Positions 1-8,615 of a stretch of 64,000 bases of DNA are shown one piece after another. The stretch comes from Poseidonocella sedimentorum (GTDB lineage: Bacteria; Pseudomonadota; Alphaproteobacteria; Rhodobacterales; Rhodobacteraceae). The stretch covers positions 1-64,000 of the forward strand of contig NZ_FOYI01000012.1 of NCBI RefSeq assembly GCF_900116005.1, read 5' to 3'. The stretch's first letter is position 1. Every line of letters starts with the position of its first letter. The notes below the pieces were generated by a model, which was given only the letters and a program-made list of their open reading frames with translations, was not told the origin of the DNA and did not search any database. The position numbers and the translations under genes are program-made.

Positions 1-271
1 AAACGGTCTTCTCTTCGACCTGTTCTGCGGCCAAACCAACCATCATTTGCGCGAAGATGCCCTTGTCGCTCCAGCGCTTCCAACGATTGTAGAGCGTCTT
101 GTGAGGGCCATATTCCTTCGGAGCATCCCGCCAACGCAACCCATTGCGGTTGATGAAGATAATCCCGCTCAGAACACGACGATCATCGACGCGTGGCTTG
201 CCGTGGGACTTCGGGAAGTAAGGCTCCAGGCGCGCCATCTGCGCGTCGCTCAACCAGAAAAGATCAGACAT
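1..271 (-). CDS. IS5-family (IS427 group) transposase, N-terminal part
   Basis: The gene starts with ATG at 271 and stays open to the window edge, giving about 90 residues. The translation begins MSDLFWLSDAQMARLEPYF and contains RRVLSGIIFINRNGLRWRD and HKTLYNRWKRW. These are hallmarks of the DUF4096 N-terminal domain of IS5-family DDE transposases, which includes the helix-turn-helix region. The catalytic DDE part lies beyond the window. Many members of this group need a programmed frameshift between two ORFs, so the missing part may be in another frame. Function in the family is cut-and-paste transposition of the element. The family call is secure, but activity cannot be judged. Confidence 0.85.
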   Translation of the reverse strand, partial: MSDLFWLSDAQMARLEPYFPKSHGKPRVDDRRVLSGIIFINRNGLRWRDAPKEYGPHKTLYNRWKRWSDKGIFAQMMVGLAAEQVEEKTV

Positions 272-336
272 GTCACCGCTCTGTTTTCGGACGGTGAATC
301 ATGACGCCTCAATGAAATCAATGGGTCCTGACCCTA
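1..336 (-). mobile_element. IS5-family insertion sequence, one end only (truncated by window edge)
   Basis: This is the 5' end of an insertion sequence whose transposase reads leftwards out of the window. Outside the transposase start lies GGGTCCTGACCCT at 323-335, which resembles the terminal repeat of IS427-group IS5 elements, so I place the element end near 335-336. The other end and any target duplication are outside the window. Element type comes from the transposase sequence; the exact boundary is inferred. Confidence 0.55.
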
Positions 337-939
337 AAACTGAACGAAGATGAAGTTACGCTCACAGACGACGAATCCGTTCTACATCACATTAACTGGG
401 AACCATCATGAGATGCTTACGTTTGTAGACATCAAGGTGGCTCCGAGCAGTGCAGATTAAACCGCTTCGCCAGAGGTGGTCTGATCTGCACAACCGCATC
501 TACTAAACAGAGGACTTCCGGTGCGCACTTGACTGTGTCGGTTCGATGCGCACAATGCAGGTCCGAAGGCTGTTTCGCAGAGGGTCGGCCTTTGATTTTG
601 TTGGATTTTTTCTGGCTTTCTGCGGCCCCTACCGCCGGAGCCAATCTCTCCTAAATCACTAAAAAGATTGGCACTTACGCGACGAGAGTCGCAGAGTGCC
701 CCTTATGGCACGATTCCTGTCCCCCCGCCTCGCACAAACACTGGCACAGGAGACGGAGACATGCGGTCCCAGGTCTCGGCACAAGCACACCTCGAATAGC
801 GGCCCACGGGCTTCCATTGGCGTCGCCGCTGGCCGCGCCGGGTGCTGAAGACCTGCACCCCATCAAAAAAAGTGTCACTCGTCCTTTCTCTTCGGTCCCA
901 CGTCCTCCCCGACGCGAAGGCGATTTGACGGAGAGAACG
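337..939. other. Non-coding or decayed stretch next to the IS
   Basis: About 600 bases between the IS end and the first plausible ORF. Short open frames on both strands (for example a 70-codon minus-strand frame at 432-644) have no recognisable domain and no convincing ribosome binding site. The base composition is more mixed than in the core genes to the right. I see no tRNA or attachment site. It is best read as remnant sequence from an integrated element. Confidence 0.4.
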
Positions 940-1431
940 ATGGCGATTGCGCTCGACATCATGGAACGGCTCCTTGTGGAGCTCTGCCGCTTCCTCATTG
1001 AGGCTGCGGATGTGGCGCGTGAAATGGCTCCCCCGCGGACGCCGGAAGCTGCGGCCTTCGAGTTGAACTGTGCCAACGCTGCCGTAGCGACGCTGCGGCA
1101 TGCCATCGCGACACGCGATCGCTCTATGGCGCAAAGCCCGCTCCATGAGGTCGCCGTCCGGCTCGGCATCACTCTGGATGAGACCGATCCTGAATGGCAG
1201 CGGCTTGCATTCCGTGCCCTGCGGGTCATGCTGGATGCTGAACGGGAGAACCTGCGCCGCGATCAGGGTGTGTTCGATAGTCCTGCAGCGGCATTGAAGG
1301 CTGCGCGCGATCACGTCGACGCGACGGCGCCTTGTCGCGGAGGTGGAACGGCAGGTTTTCGGTCTCGGTGCCCCGCCCGGAACGCGCTGTCCTCTTGGCG
1401 GGCGCCACGCAGGGCCTGTTGGCAACTCTGA
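940..1431 (+). pseudogene. Truncated integrase-like ORF (tyrosine recombinase linker region)
   Basis: The start at ATG 940 has GGAG seven bases upstream. The middle of the 163-residue product contains a segment around LGITLDETDPEWQRLAFRAL followed by RENLRRDQGVF. That resembles the helical segment between the N-terminal DUF6538 and core-binding domains of phage-type tyrosine recombinases common in Rhodobacteraceae. No catalytic R-H-R-Y domain follows. After about residue 130 the sequence becomes low-quality Arg/Cys-rich translation, and a continuation such as LVAEVERQVFGLG is found only in another frame, which points to a frameshift. I call it a broken integrase fragment. The resemblance is from memory of the family and is moderate, so an unrelated small protein remains possible. 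Confidence 0.4.
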
Positions 1432-1494
1432 GCCAAGGCTTTAGCCCGCTCGGCCTGATCTCCACAATCCAGAATCAGCAGATCGCATCGCGCC

Positions 1495-1716
1495 TTGCCG
1501 GAATGCATCAGACGGTGTCTGATCATGCAGAATCTGCAGATCTGCAGTCGTGCCGTTTCGGGGCTCGGCCTCGGCGTCTCCTCGGCAGGCTTTGCCTTGA
1601 TGCTGAGACGTCTGAAAGGGACCGAGACCCATCTAAGAGCGATAGAGGACAAGCTTGACAAGGTGACTGATCAGCCTGACTTTGCTTCCCTGCGCTGGTC
1701 AATTTCACGCCCGTAG
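1495..1716 (+). pseudogene. Small hypothetical ORF, probable remnant
   Basis: A 73-codon frame with a hydrophobic stretch (LGLGVSSAGFALMLRRL) followed by a charged helix (THLRAIEDKLDKVTD). This is the pattern of small roseobacter proteins that pair a short hydrophobic helix with a coiled coil. An overlapping frame at 1332-1658 carries a second plausible half (LLATLSQGFSPLGLISTIQ), so an older ORF may have been split by a frameshift. It ends 12 bases before the convergent yciB stop. I cannot assign a function, and it may not be expressed. Confidence 0.3.
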
Positions 1717-1727
1717 AGGATCGTCGC

Positions 1728-2339
1728 TCACCCCTCCCCGTCGTCGCCGCGCTCGGTGCTGTAGGTCTCGAAGAGCTTGTTCTGGGCGATGAAGAAGGCG
1801 AACAGCGCCGCTGTCAGGCCGAAGGTTTTGAAATAGACCCAGGAGTCCGTGCTCATCGTCCGCCAGATCACCTCGTTGAGCAGCGCGAGCCCGGCGAAGA
1901 ACGCCGCCAGGCGGCGGGTCAGGATCATCCATCCTTCCGGCGCGAGGGGCATGAGCTCTTCCATCACCAGCCGCAGGTAGCTCTGGCCGCGCAGGAGGCC
2001 GACCCCGAGAACGCCAGCGAAGAGCAGGTAGATCATCGTCGGCTTCATCTTGAAGAACCGGTCGTCGTTGAGCCAGACCGAGAGCCCGCCGAAGATCACC
2101 ACCAGCACGACCGTCGCAAGCTGCATCCGGCTGAGCTTGCCGGTGAGTTTCCACAGCGCCAGCGTCGACAGGATGAGCAGCGGGATGAACCCGGCGGTCA
2201 CGACGATGAAGCCCTCGTATTCGCGCCCGCCGATGGTGAAGATCGTGTCCTTCAGCCACAGGTAGGCGGCGAAGAAGATCACGATCGGCCCCAGCTCCAG
2301 CGCCGATTTCACCACGGGATTTACCGATTTGTCATCCAT
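1728..2339 (-). CDS. yciB: Inner-membrane septation protein YciB/IspZ
   Basis: A 203-residue polytopic inner-membrane protein with five to six hydrophobic segments. The family signature is present: LGPIVIFFAAYLW near the N-terminus, FFKMKPTMIYLLFAG in the middle and LNEVIWRTMSTDSWVYFK near residue 160. YciB (also called IspZ) is linked to envelope integrity and cell division in enterobacteria, but its biochemical role is unclear. The ATG at 2339 has AGGAGAG upstream. It lies 14 bases downstream of the EamA gene on the same strand, so the two are probably cotranscribed. Length matches the family. Confidence 0.9.
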   Translation of the reverse strand: MDDKSVNPVVKSALELGPIVIFFAAYLWLKDTIFTIGGREYEGFIVVTAGFIPLLILSTLALWKLTGKLSRMQLATVVLVVIFGGLSVWLNDDRFFKMKPTMIYLLFAGVLGVGLLRGQSYLRLVMEELMPLAPEGWMILTRRLAAFFAGLALLNEVIWRTMSTDSWVYFKTFGLTAALFAFFIAQNKLFETYSTERGDDGEG

Positions 2340-2353
2340 GCTCTGTCTCTCTC

Positions 2354-3256
2354 CTATCCGCCCATTTCAACGATGACCGCGCCGACGGCGATGAGCGCCA
2401 TGAGCGCGATCCGCCGCGGGCCCACCGTCTCGCCCAGCACCAGCCAGCCGATCACGGCGGCAAAGACCGTCGATGTCTCGCGCAATACCGCCGCTTCCCC
2501 CACCTTGTCGAGCCGTGTGGCCAGCATGATCGCGCCGAAACTGGCGAAGGCCACCATTCCGCCGATCACCCCGCGCAGCATCAAGGGCCCGAGGGCGGGG
2601 TGTTCGCGCATCCCCCGCCAGCGCCGGGCCGCGATCACGGGCATCACGAACCCGTCGATGAAGAAGAACCAGGCGAGGAAGGTGAAGGGGTCGGCCGTGG
2701 CGCGGATGCCGTAGGCGTCGTAGGTGGTGTAGAGCGCGACGAAGAGCCCGGTGGTAACGGCGAGCAGGAGCGCCGTGCCGAAGCTCTCGCGTTGGGAGGT
2801 CATGAACACATAGTTGTAGAGCGCAAGGCCGAAGATCCCCGCCAGCAGCACCCCCACCCCGAGCCATTGCACGCCGGTGAAATGTTCGTTGAAGATGAGC
2901 GAGGCGCCGATGACCGTGAAGAGCGGGCCGGTGCCGCGCACAACCGGGTAGACCACCGTGTAGGCGCCTTTCATGTAGGCCTGCGCCTGCAGCAGCTTGT
3001 AGCAGACGTGGATCACGAAGACGCCGGCGAAGATCGGCCACATGTGCGGCTCGGGCCAAGGCACGACGAAGAGCGCGAAGGGCGCGGCCATGACGCCGTA
3101 GCTGAAGTCGATCGCGCCGCGCGAAAGCCAGGGATCGTGCCGGCCCTTCTGCAGCGCGCCGAAGACCGCATGGAGGAACGCCGCCATGAGCGCGAGGCCG
3201 AGGGCGAGCTGGTGGCCCGCCTCGGTGCCTTCGAGGGAAATCAGCCAGTCGCTCAT
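2354..3256 (-). CDS. EamA/DMT-superfamily transporter
   Basis: A 300-residue protein built almost wholly of hydrophobic segments, about ten helices in two five-helix repeats, as expected for the drug/metabolite transporter superfamily. The second repeat ends VIGWLVLGETVGPRRIALM, the usual EamA C-terminal pattern of a helix, GE and a final helix. The substrate cannot be told from sequence. I start it at ATG 3256 (MSDWLISLEG) rather than at an upstream in-frame codon, because the extension would be Pro/Arg-rich and would nearly reach the divergent gene. It is followed closely by yciB. Confidence 0.8.
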   Translation of the reverse strand: MSDWLISLEGTEAGHQLALGLALMAAFLHAVFGALQKGRHDPWLSRGAIDFSYGVMAAPFALFVVPWPEPHMWPIFAGVFVIHVCYKLLQAQAYMKGAYTVVYPVVRGTGPLFTVIGASLIFNEHFTGVQWLGVGVLLAGIFGLALYNYVFMTSQRESFGTALLLAVTTGLFVALYTTYDAYGIRATADPFTFLAWFFFIDGFVMPVIAARRWRGMREHPALGPLMLRGVIGGMVAFASFGAIMLATRLDKVGEAAVLRETSTVFAAVIGWLVLGETVGPRRIALMALIAVGAVIVEMGG

Positions 3257-3316
3257 CCCGGGAACCCGGGCGCCCGCCCGCGGGTTGTCCCACACTGGCA
3301 AACCGGGGAGCGGCGC

Positions 3317-3826
3317 ATGGAAACGGACAGCGGATCATCCATCATCTGGGAGACGATACTCGGCGAGCTTGACGGCACGTTCTCGGTCGTGCCGCCGGAA
3401 ATTTCGGCGATCCGGCTGTTGGCGGCGGTGCTGTTCGGCGGGATCGTGGGCTTTGAGCGCGAGGCGCAGGGCAAGCCCGCGGGCCTGCGGACGCACATGC
3501 TCGTCTCCATGGCCGCGGCGCTTTTCATCGTGGTGAGCCAACAGCTCAGCGCCCTGCCCTTCGGCACATCCGAGGCCGTGCAGATCGACCCGCTGCGCCT
3601 GATCGAAGCGGTAACCGCGGGCGTCGCCTTCCTCGCGGCGGGGATCATCTTTTCCTCCGGCGGCAAGGTCCACAACATCACCACGGGTGCCTCGCTCTGG
3701 CTTGCCGGCGCGGTGGGGCTGGCCTGCGGCTCGGGGCAGGTCCCGCTCGCCGCACTGGCCACCGGGATCGTTGTCATCGTCCTCTTCGCGCTGCGCCATC
3801 TGGATCGCTGGATCGCGCCGAAGTAG
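3317..3826 (+). CDS. MgtC/SapB family membrane protein
   Basis: A 169-residue membrane protein. After a short N-terminal helix it has the MgtC family core: RLLAAVLFGGIVGFEREAQG, then KPAGLRTHMLVSMAAALF, then AVTAGVAFLAAGIIFSSGG and TTGASLWLAGAVGLACGSG. MgtC proteins inhibit F-ATPase or aid growth in low magnesium in some pathogens, while the role in free-living relatives is not known. The ATG at 3317 begins METDSGSS. The open frame extends far upstream but that part is antisense to the EamA gene. It is divergent from that gene and convergent with ftsY, with only 18 bases to the ftsY stop. Confidence 0.85.
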   Translation: METDSGSSIIWETILGELDGTFSVVPPEISAIRLLAAVLFGGIVGFEREAQGKPAGLRTHMLVSMAAALFIVVSQQLSALPFGTSEAVQIDPLRLIEAVTAGVAFLAAGIIFSSGGKVHNITTGASLWLAGAVGLACGSGQVPLAALATGIVVIVLFALRHLDRWIAPK

Positions 3827-3844
3827 CCCCGAGGGGCAGATCCG

Positions 3845-5161
3845 TCAGCCATTCGTGGCCCCGGTCAGCGCATTGGCGAAATCGCGCGGATCGAAGGGGG
3901 CGAGGTCATCGATCTGCTCGCCGACGCCGATGGCATGGATCGGCAGGCCGAACTTGTCGGCCAGCGCCACGAGCACGCCGCCCTTGGCCGTCCCGTCGAG
4001 TTTGGTCATCACCAGTCCCGAAACATCGGCAAGCTTGCGGAAGGTCTCGACCTGGCTCAGCGCGTTCTGGCCGGTGCTCGCATCCAGCACCAGCAGCGTA
4101 TTGTGCGGCGCATCCGGGTCCTTCTTGCGGATGACGCGGACGATCTTGGCGAGCTCTTCCATCAAGTCCGCGCGGTTCTGCAAGCGCCCGGCCGTGTCGA
4201 TCAGCAGAAGGTCCGCGCCATCGGCCTCGGCCTTGGTCATCGCGTCGAACGCAAGGCTGGCCGGGTCGGACCCCTCCGGCGCGGTGAGAACAGGCACGCC
4301 CGCCCGCTCGCCCCAGACCTGAAGCTGTTCGACCGCCGCGGCGCGGAACGTGTCGCCCGCGGCGATCACCACCGATTTGCCCGCCGCGCGGAACTGGCTG
4401 GCGAGCTTGCCGATCGTCGTGGTCTTGCCCGAGCCGTTGACCCCGACGACCAGCACCACCTGCGGCGTTTTGGGATAGAGAGGCAGGGGCCGGGCCACGG
4501 GCTCCATGATCCGCGTAACCTCATCGGCCAGCAGGGTCTTGATCTCGTCGACCGAGAGCTTCCGCCCGATGCGCCCCTCGGCCATGTTGGCCGCCACGCG
4601 CAGCGCGGTATCGACGCCCATATCCGCCGCGATCAGCAGCTCTTCGAGCTGTTCGATCATCTCGTCGTCGAGCACCCGGCGCAGCACGGGCGCCGCCTCG
4701 CGCCGCCCCATGAGCCGACCGAGAATCCCCGGTCTGGCGCGCTCCTCCTGAGGGATTTCCACCGGCGTGGGTGCGGGCGCGGGTGTCTCGGCCGGGCGCT
4801 CCTGTGGCAAGTCGTCTGGCATTTCGGAGGGCGCCTCCGGGATCTCTTCCGGCGCCTGGGGCGCTTGCGGCAGGTCCGGCGCCGGCGCGGCGGGCGGCGC
4901 GGCCGGATCGCTCGGCATCGGCGCCTCCTGCGGCGCGGGCCGGGGCTCCGGCAGGTCCGGCGCGGGCGCAGGCAGCGGCTCCGGCGCGGGCACAGGATCG
5001 CTCGGCTGCGGCGCTTCCGGCGGCGCCTCGGGCGACGTATCGGGCTCGGGCGCCCCGCCCGGATCTACCTCGCCGCCCTCTTCGACTATGGCCTCCAGCC
5101 CCTCATCGATCTTCGACGAGGATTTGAAAAGACGGTCCTTGAGCTTCTTGAGAAAGGCCAT
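3845..5161 (-). CDS. ftsY: Signal recognition particle receptor FtsY
   Basis: SRP receptor GTPase that docks ribosome-nascent chain-SRP complexes at the membrane. The 438-residue protein starts MAFLKKLKDRLFK, a membrane-binding amphipathic helix. It continues with an acidic Pro/Ala/Glu-rich A domain to about residue 150, and ends with the NG domain. GTPase motifs are all visible: GVNGSGKTTTIGKL (P-loop), DTFRAAAVEQL, DTAGRLQN and TKLDGTAKGG. The open frame continues 144 codons upstream of ATG 5161, but that part lacks FtsY features and overlaps the divergent small gene, so I reject it. Its 3' end faces the mgtC-like gene. Confidence 0.95.
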   Translation of the reverse strand: MAFLKKLKDRLFKSSSKIDEGLEAIVEEGGEVDPGGAPEPDTSPEAPPEAPQPSDPVPAPEPLPAPAPDLPEPRPAPQEAPMPSDPAAPPAAPAPDLPQAPQAPEEIPEAPSEMPDDLPQERPAETPAPAPTPVEIPQEERARPGILGRLMGRREAAPVLRRVLDDEMIEQLEELLIAADMGVDTALRVAANMAEGRIGRKLSVDEIKTLLADEVTRIMEPVARPLPLYPKTPQVVLVVGVNGSGKTTTIGKLASQFRAAGKSVVIAAGDTFRAAAVEQLQVWGERAGVPVLTAPEGSDPASLAFDAMTKAEADGADLLLIDTAGRLQNRADLMEELAKIVRVIRKKDPDAPHNTLLVLDASTGQNALSQVETFRKLADVSGLVMTKLDGTAKGGVLVALADKFGLPIHAIGVGEQIDDLAPFDPRDFANALTGATNG

Positions 5162-5320
5162 GGGGCGGCTCCGGTTGACTTGGTGCCGGATCTCTGCGGC
5201 TCCGGGAAAATGCGGCGCGGGCGCGCCGGTCCCCCCTGAGGTAATGCGGAACGCCGCCGGATGGAAGGGGCCGGCGCATCGGGGCTTTTCTCGGCCGCGC
5301 CACTCTGGCAGCGTGGCGCC

Positions 5321-5719
5321 ATGAGACCACACCGCCTGACCGCCGCCCTCGCCTTGCTCGTCTGTTCCGACGGCGCCGCCCTCGCCGCCATGAGCGCCGA
5401 GGAATTTGCCGCGCGCACCACCGGAAAGACCCTGCTCTTTCGCGCCGACGGGGCGCCCTACGGCGCCGAGGAATACCGCGAGGGGCAGCGCGTGCGCTGG
5501 TCCTTCCTCGACGGGCAGTGCCTTGAGGGGCGCTGGTACGAGGACGCGGGCCGGATCTGTTTCGTCTACGACGATCGCCCCGACGCGGCGCAATGCTGGC
5601 TCTTCGAGCCCGATGGCCCGCGCTTCTCGGTCCGTTTCGATGGCGATGACGCGACGCTCTATTCGGCCGAGCCGAGTGCGGAGCCGCTGCTCTGCCTCGG
5701 CCCCGAGATCGGCGTCTAG
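5321..5719 (+). CDS. Small secreted hypothetical protein
   Basis: A 132-residue protein. It starts MRPHRLTAALALLVCSDGA and has a Sec-type signal peptide ending near ALAAMS, so it is probably periplasmic. The mature part has an MSAEEFAARTTGKTL motif, then YREGQRVRW, GQCLEGRWYE and ICFVYDD with several aromatic and Cys residues. This looks like a small beta-rich domain found in other Rhodobacteraceae proteins of unknown function. It lies between divergent ftsY and convergent xseA, whose stop is 3 bases away. An upstream in-frame start exists but would bury the signal peptide. I assign no function. Confidence 0.65.
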   Translation: MRPHRLTAALALLVCSDGAALAAMSAEEFAARTTGKTLLFRADGAPYGAEEYREGQRVRWSFLDGQCLEGRWYEDAGRICFVYDDRPDAAQCWLFEPDGPRFSVRFDGDDATLYSAEPSAEPLLCLGPEIGV

Positions 5720-5722
5720 GCG

Positions 5723-7267
5723 CTAGAGCAGACTGCCCTGTTCGGGGGTGTCCTCGGGCTTGGCCTTGCCGCTGCGGCGTTTGCCATCGAGCGCGAGTCG
5801 GCCGTCCTTGAACTCGATCTCGAGCCCCTTGGCGCGCCCCGCCTCCGCGCGGCTTGTGACGACACCCGCCTCCGAGCGCACGACCGCATAGCCGCGCTCC
5901 AGAGTGCCGCGATAGCTCAGGGTTTCGTTGAGCCGGGCAAGGCCGGTCAGCCGGTCGCGCCAGAGTCGCGTCTGGCGGCGCGCGGCCTCCACGAAGGACT
6001 GGCTCACGCGGTCGAGTTCCTGCGCCGTGCGATCCATCTCCCGCGCCAGTGTGCGCAGCGAAAGCCGGTCGGCGCGGCGGGCGAGCAGATCGCGGCGGAT
6101 GTCTTGACCGCGCGTGAAGGCCGGGGCGAGCCGGGAGCCGCGCTCCTCCAGCCGCCGGGCTTCACCGTCGAGTTGTCGGCGCAACCCGGCCGGGCGGAGC
6201 GCGCCGGAGAGATCCGAAAGCTGCACCCGGTGCCGCTGAACCCCGCGCAAAAGCGCCTGCGGCAAGCGGTCGGAGAGTACGTCGAGCCTCTGGCGCGGGC
6301 CATCGAGCAGGGTTTCGGGGCGCGGCAGCGCGCGCGACAGATCCTGCAACCGCTGGCCGCGTTGGGCGAGCGCCTGGCTGCTGGCCTGGCGCATCCGCCC
6401 ACCCTGCCCTTCGAGCCAGCTGAGCAGATCGGCCCGGACGGGCACGGCCATTTCCGCCGCTGCGGTGGGCGTCGGCGCGCGCCGATCGGCGGCGAAATCG
6501 ATCAGCGTGGTATCGGTCTCGTGGCCCACGGCCGATATCAGCGGGATCTCCGAGGCGGCGGCAGCGCGCACGACAGCCTCCTCGTTGAATCCCCACAGAT
6601 CCTCGATGCTCCCGCCCCCGCGCGCGACGATCAGCAGATCGGGCCGCGGCAGCGCGCCGCCCGGCGTCATCGCGTTGAACCCGGCAATGGCGCGGGCAAC
6701 CTCGGCGGCGCAGCGCTCGCCCTGCACGGCCACGGGCCAGAGCAGGACCTTGCGCGGGAATCGGTCGCGCAGGCGGTGAAGAATGTCGCGGATGACCGCG
6801 CCCGACGGCGAGGTCACCACCCCGATCACCTCGGGCAGAAACGGCAGCGGCTGTTTGCGCGCATCGTCGAAAAGCCCCTCGGCGGCGAGCGCCTTGCGAC
6901 GTTTTTCCAGCATCGCCATGAGCGCACCGAGGCCCGCGGGCTTGAGATCGTCGATGACCAACTGGTATTTCGACTGGCCGGGAAAGGTCGTGACGCGGCC
7001 CGTCGCGACCACCTCCATCCCCTCCTCCGGCTGGACCTGTAGCCGCGCGGCGACGCCCTTCCAGATCACCCCGGACATGACCGCGCGGTCGTCCTTGAGA
7101 TCGAGATAGACATGACCCGAGCGCGGCCGGCTCACCCGGCCCAGCTCGCCCCGGATCCGCACATGGCCGAACTCGCCCTCGATCACCCGTTTGATCGCGC
7201 CGGAGATTTCCGAAACGGTGAATTCGGGCTCGTTGGCGCCCGGGGAAGGCTCGTCGATCAGGTCCAT
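5723..7267 (-). CDS. xseA: Exodeoxyribonuclease VII large subunit XseA
   Basis: Catalytic large subunit of exonuclease VII, which degrades single-stranded DNA to oligonucleotides together with XseB. The 514-residue protein opens with an OB-fold domain (FTVSEISGAIKRVIEGEFG, then RPRSGHVYLDLKD). It continues with the catalytic core (VVTSPSGAVIRDILHRL, LIVARGGGSIEDLWGFN, SAVGHETDTTLIDFAADRR) and a long charged coiled-coil C-terminus. The ATG at 7267 is preceded by AAAGGAG. Length is slightly above the usual ~450 because of the C-terminal tail. The partner xseB is not in the window. It is divergent from purD. Confidence 0.95.
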   Translation of the reverse strand: MDLIDEPSPGANEPEFTVSEISGAIKRVIEGEFGHVRIRGELGRVSRPRSGHVYLDLKDDRAVMSGVIWKGVAARLQVQPEEGMEVVATGRVTTFPGQSKYQLVIDDLKPAGLGALMAMLEKRRKALAAEGLFDDARKQPLPFLPEVIGVVTSPSGAVIRDILHRLRDRFPRKVLLWPVAVQGERCAAEVARAIAGFNAMTPGGALPRPDLLIVARGGGSIEDLWGFNEEAVVRAAAASEIPLISAVGHETDTTLIDFAADRRAPTPTAAAEMAVPVRADLLSWLEGQGGRMRQASSQALAQRGQRLQDLSRALPRPETLLDGPRQRLDVLSDRLPQALLRGVQRHRVQLSDLSGALRPAGLRRQLDGEARRLEERGSRLAPAFTRGQDIRRDLLARRADRLSLRTLAREMDRTAQELDRVSQSFVEAARRQTRLWRDRLTGLARLNETLSYRGTLERGYAVVRSEAGVVTSRAEAGRAKGLEIEFKDGRLALDGKRRSGKAKPEDTPEQGSLL

Positions 7268-7333
7268 GCTTGCTCCTTTGCCGGGCCGACCTTAGAACGC
7301 CCCGGAGAGAAGGCCAAGCAGGAGCGCGCGCCC

Positions 7334-8596
7334 ATGAACATCCTCATCCTTGGTGGCGGCGGCCGCGAACACAGCCTCGCCTGGGCTGTGCTGCAGAACC
7401 CCAAATGCGACAAGCTCATCGTGGCGCCCGGCAATGCCGGAATCGCGGCGATGGCCGATTGCGCCGACATCGACATCGAGGATGGCGGGGTCGTCGCCGG
7501 CTTCGTGGCCGAAAACGCCATCGACTTCGTGATCATCGGCCCCGAAGCGCCGCTGGCCGCCGGCGTGGCCGACCGGCTGCGCGAGGCGGGCGTGCTGGTC
7601 TTCGGGCCGTCGAAGGCGGCGGCGGAGCTTGAGGCCTCGAAAGGGTTCACCAAGGAGATTTGCGACGCGGCCAAGGCCCCCACGGCGGCGTATGCGCGGT
7701 TTACCGAGGCCGGTCCCGCCAAGGCGTACGTCCGCGCGCAGGGCGCCCCGATCGTGGTCAAGGCCGATGGGCTCGCGGCGGGCAAGGGCGTCATCGTGGC
7801 CGAAACCGAAGCGCAGGCGCTGGCGGCGATCGACGACATGTTCGGCGGGGCCTTCGGCGGCGCGGGCGCGGAGGTAGTGATCGAGGAATTCATGACCGGC
7901 GAAGAGGCGTCTTTCTTCGTGCTCTGCGACGGCGAGAGCGTGCTGCCCATCGGCACGGCGCAAGATCACAAGCGCGTCGGCGAAGGCGACACCGGCCCCA
8001 ACACCGGCGGCATGGGCGCCTATTCCCCGGCCCCGATCCTTGACGAGACGGTGGCCGCGCGCGCGCTCGACGAGATCATCAAGCCGACCATGGCCGAAAT
8101 GGCGCGGCGCGGAACGCCCTATCAGGGCGTGCTTTACGCCGGGCTGATGATCGAGAACGGCGCGCCGCGGCTGGTGGAATACAACGTCCGCTTCGGCGAT
8201 CCGGAGTGTCAGGTGCTGATGATGCGGCTGGGCGCGCAGGCGCTCGACCTGATGCACGCCTGCGCGGAGGGGCGGCTGTCGGAGGTGGCGGTCAACTGGG
8301 CCGAGGATCACGCGATCACCGTGGTGATGGCCGCCGCCGGATATCCGGGCGCCTATGAGAAGGGCTCGGAAATTCGCGGGCTCGAGGCCTTGCCGGAAGA
8401 CAGCAGCAACATGGTGTTTCACGCCGGGACGCGCGCAGCGGGCGGGCGGATCGAAGCCGCGGGCGGCCGGGTGCTCAACGTGACCGCGCGGGGCGCGACG
8501 CTGCGCGAGGCCGCGAGCCGGGCTTATGAGATTGTGGACCGGATCGACTGGCCGGAGGGGTTCTGCCGCCGCGACATCGGCTGGCGCGCGCTCTGA
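7334..8596 (+). CDS. purD: Phosphoribosylamine--glycine ligase PurD
   Basis: GAR synthetase: it joins 5-phosphoribosylamine and glycine with ATP, the second step of de novo purine synthesis. The 420-residue ATP-grasp enzyme begins MNILILGGGGREHSLAWAV. It shows the family signatures VVKADGLAAGKGVIVAE and HKRVGEGDTGPNTGGMGAY, and YNVRFGDPECQ in the ATP-grasp core. The start at ATG 7334 follows GGAGCG. The open frame upstream is antisense to xseA and lacks family features. No other purine gene is adjacent, but guaB lies further right. Confidence 0.96.
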   Translation: MNILILGGGGREHSLAWAVLQNPKCDKLIVAPGNAGIAAMADCADIDIEDGGVVAGFVAENAIDFVIIGPEAPLAAGVADRLREAGVLVFGPSKAAAELEASKGFTKEICDAAKAPTAAYARFTEAGPAKAYVRAQGAPIVVKADGLAAGKGVIVAETEAQALAAIDDMFGGAFGGAGAEVVIEEFMTGEEASFFVLCDGESVLPIGTAQDHKRVGEGDTGPNTGGMGAYSPAPILDETVAARALDEIIKPTMAEMARRGTPYQGVLYAGLMIENGAPRLVEYNVRFGDPECQVLMMRLGAQALDLMHACAEGRLSEVAVNWAEDHAITVVMAAAGYPGAYEKGSEIRGLEALPEDSSNMVFHAGTRAAGGRIEAAGGRVLNVTARGATLREAASRAYEIVDRIDWPEGFCRRDIGWRAL

Positions 8597-8615
8597 CGCC
8601 CCGCCCGCGGGGGGC

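Noticed and set aside
432-644. 70-codon minus-strand frame near the IS end
   Set aside because: No domain, no ribosome binding site and low-complexity sequence. Probably not a gene.
5162-5593. N-terminal extension of FtsY by 144 residues
   Set aside because: The family starts with the amphipathic helix at MAFLKK. The extension overlaps the divergent signal-peptide gene and has no FtsY character.
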